From positions 1 through 38,751 of the forward strand of contig CAMDQJ010000030.1 in the NCBI GenBank assembly GCA_945905835.1: a stretch of 38,751 bases of DNA. Direction: 5' to 3'. The first letter of the stretch is position 1; each line of letters opens with the position of its first letter. A program made the position numbers and the translations under genes. The DNA is from Asaia bogorensis. GTDB lineage: Bacteria > Pseudomonadota > Alphaproteobacteria > Reyranellales > Reyranellaceae. Positions 24,574 to 34,882 of the stretch are shown piece by piece. A model generated the notes under the pieces. The model was not told where the DNA came from and did no database searches. It saw only the letters and a program-made list of their open reading frames with translations.

Positions 24574-25358
24574 CAGTGCGCCCGCTGCAGCGAGATCGCG
24601 ACCTCGTCGCGGATCATCTCGTGGACCTGGCGGTAGACCGCAACGAAGCGGTCGTGCGTGCGGTCGCGCTCGGCTTCGGTCAGCTTCACGTCGATCACGC
24701 CCTTAAGATTCGAGGCGGGGCCGGCATGCATGACACCGATCTTGCTGGCGAGGATGATCGCCTCGTCGATGTCGTGGGTGATGAACAGCACCGTCTTGCC
24801 GGTCTTGCGCACGATGCTCAGAAGCTCGCGCTGCATGGCGGCGCGGGTGTGGGCGTCGAGCGCGGCAAACGGCTCGTCCATCAGCAGCATCTGCGGCTCG
24901 TTGGCCAGCACGCGGGCGATCTGGATGCGCTGCTTCATGCCGCCCGACAGTTCGGTCGGGTGCTTGTGCTCCTGCCCGGTGAGGCCGACGAGATCGAGAT
25001 AGCGTCGCGCCGTGGCCTCGCGCTCCAATTTGGCGATGCCGCGCATGCGCAGGCCGAACTCGACGTTGCCCAGTGCCGAGAGCCAGCCGTAGAGCGAATC
25101 GTCGCCCTGGAAGACGACGCCGCGGTCGACGCCCGGTCCCTCGATGGCCGTGCCACCGATGCGGATATCGCCCGAGGTCGCATGCTCGAAGCCCGCGACC
25201 ATGTTCAGCACGGTGGTCTTGCCGCAGCCGCTGGTGCCCAGGAGGCAGAAGAATTCGCCCGGCTCTATGTCGAGCGAGAAATCGCGCACGGCCTCGTAGT
25301 CGGCGCCCTGCATCGAGCGGTAGACCTTGCTTACGTTGGCGAGCTGCACCAGTGCCAT
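24573..25358 (-). CDS. ABC transporter ATP-binding protein (SsuB/TauB type)
   Basis: This is a 261-residue ATPase and the first gene of the minus-strand importer. The start at 25358 is fixed by GGGGAGGATTTC before the ATG. Walker A GTSGCGKTT, Q-loop VFQGDDSLYGWL, signature LSGGMKQR, Walker B MLLMDEP, FAALDAH and FITHDIDEA are all present. The Q-loop region GDDSLYGWL differs from the usual EPALFPWL, which may reflect a different permease contact. It diverges from the sugar-type importer operon beginning at 25447. Confidence 0.93.
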   Translation of the reverse strand: MALVQLANVSKVYRSMQGADYEAVRDFSLDIEPGEFFCLLGTSGCGKTTVLNMVAGFEHATSGDIRIGGTAIEGPGVDRGVVFQGDDSLYGWLSALGNVEFGLRMRGIAKLEREATARRYLDLVGLTGQEHKHPTELSGGMKQRIQIARVLANEPQMLLMDEPFAALDAHTRAAMQRELLSIVRKTGKTVLFITHDIDEAIILASKIGVMHAGPASNLKGVIDVKLTEAERDRTHDRFVAVYRQVHEMIRDEVAISLQRAH

Positions 25359-25446
25359 GAAATCCTCCCCCTCTTGCGCTATCACGGCGGGCGCCGTTGC
25401 GTCCACCGGCGGAAACGACCATCATAAAGCGGGGAGGCAGATCGGA

Positions 25447-26340
25447 ATGGTGACGGCGCGACGGCCCCTGTTCGGCGAGCAGCAGCGTTTCATGCTGTTC
25501 CTGATCGCGCCGGCGGCCCTCCTGCTGGGACTGTTCCAGGTCGTGCCGATCGTGATCGGCGCCAATGCCAGCTTCCGCGACTGGGCGCTCTATAACCCCA
25601 AGAAGACCTGGGTCGGCCTCGACCACTACCACGCCGTCATCACCGATCCGGCTTTCCTCGAAGTCGTGCTGCCCAACACCTTCATCTTCATGATCCTTAG
25701 CGTGGCCGGCGCTCTGGTCCTCGGCCTCGGCCTGGCGCTGCTGCTCAACCGCCCGTTCCGCGGCCAGAAGCTGGTGCAGACCGTGCTGCTGGTGCCGCTG
25801 ATGGTGGCGCCGGTGATCGCCGCCATCATGATGCGCTGGATGTTCAACGACCAGTTCGGCATCGTGAATGCCGTGCTGGAAGGCCTCGGCATGGAAGGCC
25901 AGCCGTGGCTGGTCCAGCGCTGGACCGCCTTCGGCATCATCGTGCTGACCGACGTCTGGCTGTGGACGCCGTGGTTCACGCTGCTGCTGCTGGCCGGCCT
26001 GCAGAGCCTGCCAAAGGAACCGTTCGAGGCAGCCGCGATCGACGGCACCTCGACCTGGCGCGTCTTCAGCCACCTCACCCTGCCGATGCTGCAGCCGGTG
26101 ATCGTGGTCTGCGTCGTGATCCGTGCCATCGACGCCTTCCGCACCTTCGACATCGTGTGGACGCTGACCGGCGGCGGCCCCGGCCGCTCGACCGAGCTGT
26201 TCAGCCTCTATGCCTATGTGCTGGCCTTCCTTAATCTCGACCTCGGCCGCGGCTCTGCATCGGCGATCGTCGGCGGCCTCATCATTCTGGTGGTCGGCAT
26301 CGTGATGTACCGCCTGGTCGACCGCGTAACGAAGACCTGA
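25447..26340 (+). CDS. Sugar/polyamine-type ABC permease (MalF-like)
   Basis: This is a 297-residue inner-membrane permease of the carbohydrate uptake type. The start at 25447 follows GGGGAGG by about 10 bases. Hydrophobic segments are clear from residue 15 onward (LFLIAPAALLLGLFQVVPIVIG). The EAA loop EAAAIDGTSTWRVFSHLTLPML lies at about residues 197-218. TGGGPGRST near residue 243 is a hallmark of MalF-like partners. It is the first gene of a four-gene operon with MalG-like permease, receptor and MalK-like ATPase. Confidence 0.93.
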   Translation: MVTARRPLFGEQQRFMLFLIAPAALLLGLFQVVPIVIGANASFRDWALYNPKKTWVGLDHYHAVITDPAFLEVVLPNTFIFMILSVAGALVLGLGLALLLNRPFRGQKLVQTVLLVPLMVAPVIAAIMMRWMFNDQFGIVNAVLEGLGMEGQPWLVQRWTAFGIIVLTDVWLWTPWFTLLLLAGLQSLPKEPFEAAAIDGTSTWRVFSHLTLPMLQPVIVVCVVIRAIDAFRTFDIVWTLTGGGPGRSTELFSLYAYVLAFLNLDLGRGSASAIVGGLIILVVGIVMYRLVDRVTKT

Positions 26341-26356
26341 CGATGGCCGCCAATCC

Positions 26357-27193
26357 ATGAGCATGGTCCGCCAACCCCTGATGTTCGCCGGCCTGCCGCC
26401 GGCCGGCCGGCGCCTGCTGTTTGCGCTCGCACTCTTTGTCATCTGCTTTCTCTTCGCCTTCCCCGTGCTGTGGCTGATCCTGACGTCGCTGCGGCCTGAA
26501 TCGGGCGTCTACTACGTCCATCGGGGGACCGACTTCACCCTGGCGAGCTTCACGGAAGTCTTTCAGGAGGAACGGCTGGTCCTGGCCTTCGTCAACTCGG
26601 CGCTGATCTCGACGCTGGCGACGATCTTCTCGATCCTGGTCACCGTATCGAGCGGCTACATGCTGTCGCGCTTCAAGGGGCCGGCGGCGAGCACGTGGTT
26701 CGGCACGATCTATGTGTTCCGCTGCGTGCCCTATATCTCCTGGGTGCTGCCGCTTTATTTCGTGTCCCAGAGCTGGGGCATCTACGACACCTATATCGGC
26801 ATCCTGCTGCCGCATATCGCCGTGCACATCTGCTTTTTCTCCTGGCTGATGAAGGGCTTCTTCGACGGCATCGATCCGTCGATGGAACACGCCGCCCTGA
26901 TCGACGGCTGCACGCGCTGGGGCGCCTTCATCCGCGTCGCCCTGCCCTCGGCCATCCCGGCGATCTCCGCCTTGGCCGTACTGTGCTGGCTCTTCACCTG
27001 GAACGAATTCCTCTTCGCCCTGATCCTGACCGGCAACAAGGTGCCGATGATCACCGTGGTCATGGCGCAGTTCGTCACCGAAATGGGCCTGCGCTGGAAC
27101 CTGATGGCGGCAACCGCGGTCATGGCGCTGGTGCCGGCCTTCCTGCTGGCGCTGTTCGGCCAGAAATACGTGATCCGCGGCCTTCGGATCTAA
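26357..27193 (+). CDS. Sugar/polyamine-type ABC permease (MalG-like)
   Basis: This is a 278-residue partner permease. A first membrane segment runs from about residue 20 to 40 (LLFALALFVICFLFAFPVLWLILTS). The EAA loop EHAALIDGCTRWGAFIRVALPSAIPAISA lies near residues 177-205, and the carboxy-terminal QKYVIRGLRI is common in MalG-type proteins. It begins 16 bp after the MalF-like stop. An upstream in-frame-looking ATG at 26343 runs into a stop after five codons, so 26357 is the usable start. Confidence 0.93.
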   Translation: MSMVRQPLMFAGLPPAGRRLLFALALFVICFLFAFPVLWLILTSLRPESGVYYVHRGTDFTLASFTEVFQEERLVLAFVNSALISTLATIFSILVTVSSGYMLSRFKGPAASTWFGTIYVFRCVPYISWVLPLYFVSQSWGIYDTYIGILLPHIAVHICFFSWLMKGFFDGIDPSMEHAALIDGCTRWGAFIRVALPSAIPAISALAVLCWLFTWNEFLFALILTGNKVPMITVVMAQFVTEMGLRWNLMAATAVMALVPAFLLALFGQKYVIRGLRI

Positions 27194-27227
27194 AAGCGAG
27201 ACAACCAAGCACCGAGGAGGAGACGAC

Positions 27228-28514
27228 ATGTACAAACTGACAAGAAGGACACTCGCCGCAGCCGCGGCCTGCGTCATCGCCGCAAGTACGGCGAGCGCCC
27301 AGGTCAAGGAGCTACGCGTCGGCTACCAGCCGAGCCCGATCCAGGACGCCTCGATCGCCATGTTCGAGACCTGGGGCGCCAAGAACGGCGTCAAGATCGT
27401 CAAGGTGCCGAATTCCTACGGCGTCTATGTCGAGAAGATGACGGCGTCGCTGACCTCGAATTCCGACCAGTACGACGTCATCTGGCACAACGACGACTGG
27501 GGCCAGCTGTGGGCCCACCTGCTCGAGCCGACCGACGACGTCAAGGGGCTCGAGTTCGCCGAGAAGTGGGGCATGGACAAGATCGTGTTCGGCAATGCAG
27601 CCGGCCAGAACACCGTCGTGCCGATGGGTCAGACCTTTAGCGTCTTCTTCTACCGCAGCGACCTCGTGAAGCCGGAAGAAGTGCCGAAGACCCTGGCCGA
27701 GCTGGTCGAGACCAGCAAGAAGCTGCAGGCCGCCAACAAGGTGAAGTTCGGCTATGTCGGCGGCATGTCGATGAACCACAGCTGGTTCAGCTGGTTCTGG
27801 TCGATGTGGGGCAACAACTGCGACGTGCTGATGCCGGCCTACGAGCGCGACAACAAGAAGCTCGCGGCCAACGGCTGGAAATCGGGCATGAACGAGCCCT
27901 GCATGAAGGAGACGGTCGAGTACTGGTGGGATGCCATCAACACCCACAAGATCTCGCCGCGCGGCATGCCGGCCTACGACCGCAACGAGGCCAATGCCAT
28001 CTTCATGGGCGGCGATGCCGCCTTCACCGTGGCCGACTCGCTGTGGTGGGGAACGTTCAACGATCCGGCCAAGTCGAAGATGGCGGGCAAGATCGCCGCC
28101 GCGCGCTTCCCGCTCGGACCGAACCGCAAGGAGCCCTTCGCTTGGGACGACATCTGGGGCTGGGCGATTCCCAAGTCGATCGCGCCGGAGCGCAAGAAGC
28201 TCGCCAAGGAGATGCTCGCCGCCATGATGGTCGACGAGGAAGGCCAGGCCAAGATGTTCAAGGCGACCGGCGCGCCGCCGCCCAACACCCAGTTCTGGCC
28301 CAAGATCGCGGCGGCCGATCCCTTCATGAAGCTGCTGAAGGAGTCGGTGCTCGATTCGCCCAACAAGGTGCGCGGCGCCTACTACTTCCCCAACTGGCCG
28401 GCGGTGCACAAGGCGTTCAACGACACCGTCACCAAGGCCGTCACCGGCAAACGTGAGGACATCGCCAAGGTCCTGGCCGAGGGCGCGCCCCTGGTCAGCA
28501 AGGCGGCGCAGTAA
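27228..28514 (+). CDS. ABC extracellular solute-binding protein, family 1
   Basis: This is a 428-residue periplasmic receptor. The signal MYKLTRRTLAAAAACVIAASTASAQ ends at about residue 25, with GAGGAGGAG before the ATG. The mature protein carries the family-1 core with YDVIWHNDDWGQLWAHLLEP near residues 84-103 and NEANAIFMGGDAAFTV near 255-270. Sugar, polyol or polyamine ligands are possible. The operon order is permease, permease, receptor, ATPase; the receptor often comes first in this class. Confidence 0.93.
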   Translation: MYKLTRRTLAAAAACVIAASTASAQVKELRVGYQPSPIQDASIAMFETWGAKNGVKIVKVPNSYGVYVEKMTASLTSNSDQYDVIWHNDDWGQLWAHLLEPTDDVKGLEFAEKWGMDKIVFGNAAGQNTVVPMGQTFSVFFYRSDLVKPEEVPKTLAELVETSKKLQAANKVKFGYVGGMSMNHSWFSWFWSMWGNNCDVLMPAYERDNKKLAANGWKSGMNEPCMKETVEYWWDAINTHKISPRGMPAYDRNEANAIFMGGDAAFTVADSLWWGTFNDPAKSKMAGKIAAARFPLGPNRKEPFAWDDIWGWAIPKSIAPERKKLAKEMLAAMMVDEEGQAKMFKATGAPPPNTQFWPKIAAADPFMKLLKESVLDSPNKVRGAYYFPNWPAVHKAFNDTVTKAVTGKREDIAKVLAEGAPLVSKAAQ

Positions 28515-28537
28515 AGGTAAAGTAGAAGAGTACAAAC

Positions 28538-29635
28538 ATGGCAGCGATCGTTCTCGACAAGCTCAACAAGCACTACGGCTCGCTGCATCATGCCGTGAAG
28601 GACGTCGACCTCGAGATCGCCGACAAGGAATTCGTGGCCCTTGTCGGCCCCTCGGGCTGCGGCAAGTCGACGACCCTTCGCATGATCGCCGGTCTCGAGG
28701 ACATCTCGGGCGGCGAGATCAGGATCGGCGGCAAGGTGGTGAATCACCTGCCGCCGCGCGACCGCGACATCGCCATGGTGTTCCAGAACTACGCCCTCTA
28801 TCAGCACATGAGCGTCTACGACAACCTGGCTTTCGGGCTGCGCAACAAGAAGATGCCCGAGGCCGAGATCAAGACGGCGATCGACCGCGCCACCGGCATG
28901 CTGGGCTTGCATGACCTTTTGAAGCGCAAGCCGCGCCAGCTCTCGGGCGGCCAGCAGCAACGCGTGGCGCTCGGCCGCTGCATCGTGCGCAATCCGCTGG
29001 TCTTCCTGTTCGACGAGCCGCTTTCAAACCTTGACGCCAAGCTGCGCGCCCAGATGCGCATCGAAATCAAGCGCCTGCACAGCCTGGTGCCAACCACCTC
29101 GGTGTTCGTCACACACGACCAGGTCGAGGCCATGACGCTGGGCGAACGCGTGGTCGTGATGCGCGACGGCCGCGTCCAGCAGGTCGGCACGCCGCTCGCC
29201 GTCTACGGCAAGCCGGTCAACAAGTTCGTCGCGGGCTTCATCGGTGCGCCGGCCATGAATTTCCTCGACGTCACGATCCGCAAGGAGGCCGGCACGCTGG
29301 TGGCCGAGTCGCCCGCCGTGAAGCTCGCGGTGAACGAAGCCAGCGCCCCGGCGCTGGAGGCGTGGCAAGGCAGGCGCGTGATCATGGGCATGCGGCCCGA
29401 GCACCTGATGCTGGGCGACGGCGTGCTGAGCCGCAGCTTCGCGGCCAAGGTCGAGGTCGTCGAGCAGTTGGGCTCGGAGATCCTGCTGGAAACCCGCGTC
29501 GGCGATGCCCGCGTCACGGCGGCGCGCGTGGCACCGGAGTCGCTCGTCTCGGCTGGCGATCAGGTCCGGCTGTCGGTGCAGCCCGGCCGCCTGCACTTCT
29601 TCGATCCCGACAGCGAGAACGTCATCGCCGCTTAG
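28538..29635 (+). CDS. ABC ATPase with C-terminal regulatory/TOBE region (MalK/UgpC-like)
   Basis: This 365-residue ATPase energises the sugar-type importer. Walker A GPSGCGKST (about 38-46), Q-loop MVFQNYALYQHMSV, LSGGQQQR, Walker B VFLFDEP, NLDAKLR and VTHDQ are all present. A C-terminal region from about 235 (FIGAPAMNFLDV) holds the OB/TOBE domain that senses or gates transport. The ending DPDSENVIAA is normal. Its last 14 bp overlap the convergent TfoX-domain gene. Confidence 0.94.
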   Translation: MAAIVLDKLNKHYGSLHHAVKDVDLEIADKEFVALVGPSGCGKSTTLRMIAGLEDISGGEIRIGGKVVNHLPPRDRDIAMVFQNYALYQHMSVYDNLAFGLRNKKMPEAEIKTAIDRATGMLGLHDLLKRKPRQLSGGQQQRVALGRCIVRNPLVFLFDEPLSNLDAKLRAQMRIEIKRLHSLVPTTSVFVTHDQVEAMTLGERVVVMRDGRVQQVGTPLAVYGKPVNKFVAGFIGAPAMNFLDVTIRKEAGTLVAESPAVKLAVNEASAPALEAWQGRRVIMGMRPEHLMLGDGVLSRSFAAKVEVVEQLGSEILLETRVGDARVTAARVAPESLVSAGDQVRLSVQPGRLHFFDPDSENVIAA

Positions 29636-29966
29636 CCGCGACCCGACGCGCCGCCGCCAGCGCCAATCGCGCCCACGTCACAAGCTCATCGGGTTCGTCG
29701 AACAGCCGCTCCGGCGCGCGCCAAAAGGAGAGGTCTATGGCGGTGCTCTTCTTCTGGTAGCTGAGGAGCGGAGAGGACTCGGCTTCCTTGAAGGCCACCC
29801 GGTTGTGCTCATCGACCCGCAGATAGGGCATGTTGTCCGTCACCATCCCGAACATCACCCCGTCGCAGAACACGCCGGTCTTGCCGAACATGCGCCGCAT
29901 CGTGACGCGGCCGAGCGGAGCGAGCTGCTCGCGCAGGAACTCGGCAAAGCTGTCGCTGGCAACCAT
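29622..29966 (-). CDS. TfoX N-terminal domain protein
   Basis: This is a 114-residue single-domain protein of the TfoX-N type. MRRMFGKTGVFCDGVMFGMV (near 23-42) and YLRVDE (near 48-53) are the conserved core. In gamma-proteobacteria TfoX (Sxy) controls competence genes, but stand-alone TfoX-N proteins elsewhere have unknown roles. The start MVASDSF is the likely one, with only a close GAGG before it. It is the last gene of the minus-strand run, 20 bp after the Bug gene, and its 3' end overlaps the MalK-like gene by 14 bp. No DNA-uptake genes are nearby. Confidence 0.82.
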   Translation of the reverse strand: MVASDSFAEFLREQLAPLGRVTMRRMFGKTGVFCDGVMFGMVTDNMPYLRVDEHNRVAFKEAESSPLLSYQKKSTAIDLSFWRAPERLFDEPDELVTWARLALAAARRVAAKRR

Positions 29967-29986
29967 CCTCGGTCCGCCGTCCCCTG

Positions 29987-30949
29987 CTATTCCAGGCGAA
30001 TGCCCGCGTCGGCGATGACCTTCTTCCAGATCTCGGTTTCGCGGGCGATATGGGCTGCGGCCGCGGCCTGCGTGCTGGCCAGGGTTTCCATGCCCTGCTG
30101 GCCGTAGGCCGCCCGCACCTCGGGCGCATTCAACGCCTTGGTCATGATCGTGTTGAGGGTGGCCACTGTTTCGGGCGGCACCTTGGACGACACCACGACG
30201 GCATACCAGTTGGTGGCGGCATAGCCGGGGAAACCCGATTCCGCGATGGTCGGAATGTCGGGATCGAACGGCGAGCGCTTGGCACCGGTGACGGCCAGCG
30301 CGCGGATGCGACCCTCGCGCATGAAGCCGGTGGCGGTCGGGGCACTGGCGATCAGGGACGGCACATGGCCGCCCAGCAGGTCGTTCATCGCCGGCCCGCC
30401 GCCGCGAAACGGCACATGGTTCAGCCGCGCGCCGCTGCGCGATTTCAGCAGCTCGCCGGCGAGATGGCCGGCGCCGCCGATACCCGACGAGCCGTAGTCC
30501 ATGCCCTCCGGCCGCCTGGCCAGCGCGATATACTCGGCGAATGTCTTGGCAGGGACGCTGGGATGCACGACCAGCACATTGGAAAAATCGACCGCCAGGC
30601 ACACCGGCGTGATGTCCTGCGGATCGTAGCCGACATCCTTCATCGCGTAGGGATTGACCGCCAGGATACCGACATTGGCGATCAGGACGGTGTGGCCGTC
30701 GGGCGGTGCACGCAGCATCTCGCGCGTTGACAGATTGCCGCCGGCGCCAGGCTTGTTGTCGACGATGACCGACAACCCGGCGCTCTTGGTCAGTTCCTGC
30801 GCCAGGATACGGGCCACGATGTCGCCGCCACCACCCGCCGCGAAGCCAACCAGTATCCGCAACTGCTTCGACGGGAACGACTGGGCCCGGGCGGCACCCG
30901 GCAGCAGGCCGGCTGCCGCGGCGGATCCGATCAACGATCGCCGATACAT
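29987..30949 (-). CDS. Bug/TctC-family solute-binding protein (orphan)
   Basis: This is a 320-residue Bug receptor with a twin-arginine-like signal (MYRRSLIGSAAAAGLL, cleavage after ARA). Family motifs are FPSKQLRILVGFAAGGGGD, VDNKPGAGGNLST, PDGHTVLIAN and VPFRGGGPAMNDLLGGH. The ATG directly abuts the stop of the CxxC CMD protein gene (TAGATG), so it belongs to the long minus-strand operon. A binding receptor beside a full oligopeptide/nickel-type importer suggests a second ligand or a sensing role. Confidence 0.93.
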   Translation of the reverse strand: MYRRSLIGSAAAAGLLPGAARAQSFPSKQLRILVGFAAGGGGDIVARILAQELTKSAGLSVIVDNKPGAGGNLSTREMLRAPPDGHTVLIANVGILAVNPYAMKDVGYDPQDITPVCLAVDFSNVLVVHPSVPAKTFAEYIALARRPEGMDYGSSGIGGAGHLAGELLKSRSGARLNHVPFRGGGPAMNDLLGGHVPSLIASAPTATGFMREGRIRALAVTGAKRSPFDPDIPTIAESGFPGYAATNWYAVVVSSKVPPETVATLNTIMTKALNAPEVRAAYGQQGMETLASTQAAAAAHIARETEIWKKVIADAGIRLE

Positions 30950-31549
30950 CTACTGCTTCGCCGGCTCGCCGAGCGACAACATCAGCCGGTTTGCCCAGTT
31001 GAAGAACGAGGACGCGCCGATCACGTCGGCGATGGCCTCGTCGTCCATGCCGGTGCTGCGCAGGCGCTTGACGTGCTCGGGGCCGAAGGTGATTGGGGTC
31101 GAGGTCAGCGCCACCGAGGCGGCGACGATGGCGTTCCAGCGCTCGTCGAGGTTGGCGCCAACGCCCTCGGCCAGCAGGCGCTCGACGTCGTCGACACGCT
31201 TGGAGTAGGTCGCGGCGAAGCGGGCATGCACCGAGGCACAGTAGATGCAGCCGTTGTAGCGCGAGGTCGCGGCAGCAGCGAGCTCGCGCTCGGCGCGCGG
31301 CAGGCCGGCGTCGGGATTGTAGAAGATGTCCTTGTCGGTGCGGGTGCGTGCGCCCAGCACGTCGGGATCGCGCGCCAGCAGCCGGAAATACGGCGATTTT
31401 GCCCGCGCGGCATCGACCAAACCCGCCATGTGGCGCGGCGTCAGGTCCGCTTCGGCCATCGGCTCCAGCCAAGGCAGCCAGTCGAGCTGGTCGCGGGTGA
31501 AGACGACGGGTTCGACATGGTTGGGCGGCGTCAGGGTCTTGTCGGTCAT
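30950..31549 (-). CDS. CMD-fold alkylhydroperoxidase-like protein with CxxC (Avi_7169-like)
   Basis: This is a 199-residue protein of the carboxymuconolactone decarboxylase/AhpD superfamily. The redox motif NGCIYCASVHARF (Cys101, Cys104, His108) matches AhpD-type peroxidases. The start at 31549 has GAGG four bases upstream; a GTG four codons earlier is possible. From memory it resembles the TIGRFAM family for Avi_7169 that accompanies the Avi_7170 and KPN_01854-01858 proteins. It directly follows the CxxC-less relative at 31558-32154. A role in removing peroxide or a reactive adduct from the flavin monooxygenase step is inference. Confidence 0.85.
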   Translation of the reverse strand: MTDKTLTPPNHVEPVVFTRDQLDWLPWLEPMAEADLTPRHMAGLVDAARAKSPYFRLLARDPDVLGARTRTDKDIFYNPDAGLPRAERELAAAATSRYNGCIYCASVHARFAATYSKRVDDVERLLAEGVGANLDERWNAIVAASVALTSTPITFGPEHVKRLRSTGMDDEAIADVIGASSFFNWANRLMLSLGEPAKQ

Positions 31550-31557
31550 GGCGGGCC

Positions 31558-32154
31558 TCACGAAGCGGGAGTGGCGGCGAGCGTGCGCAGGCCGGCGACG
31601 TTTCTGATCTGATAGGCGAGGAAGGAAACGAGCTGCGACAGCACCACGATGTCGGTGGTCGACCAGCCTGAATCGAGCATCGACTGCAGCGAGGGCGATG
31701 CGGCATCGCGCGGATGGAACACCAGCATATGCGTGTGCTCGAAGGCGGCCGCGAGGCGCTTGCCGAGTTTTTCACGCGCGCCCGAGGCGACGCGATGGAC
31801 TGGACCGGTGGTGTTCTCGCCGCTCAACGGTCCCTTGGGATAGCTGCCGTAGGGACCGGCCGTCTTTGCCGCCGCGATCTCGGCGGCGATGGCGGCGCGC
31901 AGGTCGGCCGACGCGCCGGCCTCCGCGAGCTTGCCGCTATAGAAGGTATCGGTCTCCGGCCGGCCGTGCAGGCCTGCCACGAAGCTCGCCACGGCGAAGC
32001 GCTCCACCAGCGAAACGCCGCCCGGCTCGCTGGGCTCAAACAGCCCGGCATAGCTCACCTGCGCGTGCTTGCGCGACTCAGGCCGCCGCGCCCGCACCTT
32101 GTCGAGCGGCGAGCCCGGCGTGATGCCGACCAGCGTGTCGATGACGTCTGACAT
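31558..32154 (-). CDS. CMD-domain protein lacking the CxxC motif (Avi_7170-like)
   Basis: This is a 198-residue protein of the CMD fold. The helical core VSLVERFAVASFVAGLHG (about 47-64) aligns with the region that carries cysteines in the AhpD-type partner, but no cysteine is present anywhere in the protein. It therefore should not be a thiol peroxidase alone; a structural or substrate-binding partner is likely. GAGGAAACGCC before the ATG supports the start. The sequence resembles the TIGRFAM family around Avi_7170, remembered rather than searched. It lies between the monooxygenase and the CxxC protein in the operon. Confidence 0.8.
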   Translation of the reverse strand: MSDVIDTLVGITPGSPLDKVRARRPESRKHAQVSYAGLFEPSEPGGVSLVERFAVASFVAGLHGRPETDTFYSGKLAEAGASADLRAAIAAEIAAAKTAGPYGSYPKGPLSGENTTGPVHRVASGAREKLGKRLAAAFEHTHMLVFHPRDAASPSLQSMLDSGWSTTDIVVLSQLVSFLAYQIRNVAGLRTLAATPAS

Positions 32155-32174
32155 GGCGTTTCCTCTTCTGTCTC

Positions 32175-33215
32175 TTAGGCGACCTTGCGCACACCCGCCG
32201 CAGCGTCGCGCTTCCAGCCCAACGCCGGGGCCACCGCCTCGGCCACCAGCTCGATCGAGCGCAGGATGAAGGGATGCGGCGGATCGATCGAGTGGACCTG
32301 CACGGTGAGATCGGTGGCGCGCTTCAGCGTCGAGTCGGCCGCTAGCGAGGCGACCACGTCGGCCGGCGTGCCCATATGGACGTCGAAGGCCTTTATAAGG
32401 TCGTCGAGCGAGCCGTGCGCCACCTGGATGCCGGCATCGGCGCGCTTGTTCAAAAGGCTCAAGAGACCGGTCTCGGCAAATCGCCGTGCGTCCCTGGCGT
32501 CGTCGGTCACGAACACCGTGCGCGAGGCGAGGATGCGCGGCTCGCGGCCCTTGGGCAGTGCTTCGAGATAGGCGTCGAGCATCGGGTTCTGGATGTCGGC
32601 CAGCGTCGCGTTGGGCGTATCGGCCGGGCGCGGCTGGGTGCGCGACAGCATCAGGCCGTCTCCCGCCAAGCCGGCGCGCCGCGCGCCCTCGACCGAGAAG
32701 GTCGCCTGCCAGATGCGGTCGACCAGGTCAGGCCTGGCCGGCGGATAGAGCGTGTCGCCGCCGGGCAGCACGCCGCCCGACCACGCGGTGCGTAAAAGGT
32801 CGAGATTGTCGGACGTGAGCTTGTGACGCTGGTTGGGGTCGAAGCCGAAGGCGGTGAAGGCCGAGAGATTGCCGCCCGGCCCGATGCCGACTTCGAGACG
32901 GCCGTCCGACAGCAGGTCGAGCACCGCGACGTCCTCGGCGACGCGGATCGCCAGTTCGAGCGGCAGGGTGATGATCCCGGTGCCGAGGCGAATACGCGAG
33001 GTGAGTGCGGAGACATGGGCGAGGAAGACCAGCGGCGCCGGCAAGCCGCCTTCCGCCTCGTGGAAGTGATGCTGGGCGATCCACGCCGAATCGAAGCCGC
33101 TGCGCTCGGCCTGCGCGATCTGCGCCGTTGCCAGGCGGTAGCGTTCGGCGGCATCCGCCTTGTCGAGCAGGCGGGAGAAGAAGCCGAGGCGCTTCAGGGA
33201 GGGCGCTATGGTCAT
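32175..33215 (-). CDS. Luciferase-like flavin monooxygenase (KPN_01858-like)
   Basis: This is a 346-residue luciferase-like monooxygenase (LLM) TIM barrel, probably FMN-dependent. The N-terminal strand RLGFFSRL, AWIAQHHFHEAEGG (about 45-58), RIRLGTGIITLPL (about 74-86) and DLLSDGRLEVGIGPG (about 100-114) are typical. The C-terminus has HSIDPPHPFILRSIELVAEAVAPAL. It fits the KPN_01858 family, which is described from genomic context but has no assigned substrate as far as I know. It starts a sub-operon with its own possible promoter and is followed by the two CMD-fold genes. Confidence 0.88.
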   Translation of the reverse strand: MTIAPSLKRLGFFSRLLDKADAAERYRLATAQIAQAERSGFDSAWIAQHHFHEAEGGLPAPLVFLAHVSALTSRIRLGTGIITLPLELAIRVAEDVAVLDLLSDGRLEVGIGPGGNLSAFTAFGFDPNQRHKLTSDNLDLLRTAWSGGVLPGGDTLYPPARPDLVDRIWQATFSVEGARRAGLAGDGLMLSRTQPRPADTPNATLADIQNPMLDAYLEALPKGREPRILASRTVFVTDDARDARRFAETGLLSLLNKRADAGIQVAHGSLDDLIKAFDVHMGTPADVVASLAADSTLKRATDLTVQVHSIDPPHPFILRSIELVAEAVAPALGWKRDAAAGVRKVA

Positions 33216-33259
33216 TGAACCAACCTTGTGCAGCAGAGAACGCGTGTCATACCAAAAAA

Positions 33260-34878
<1,619 letters not shown>

Positions 34879-34882
<4 letters not shown>

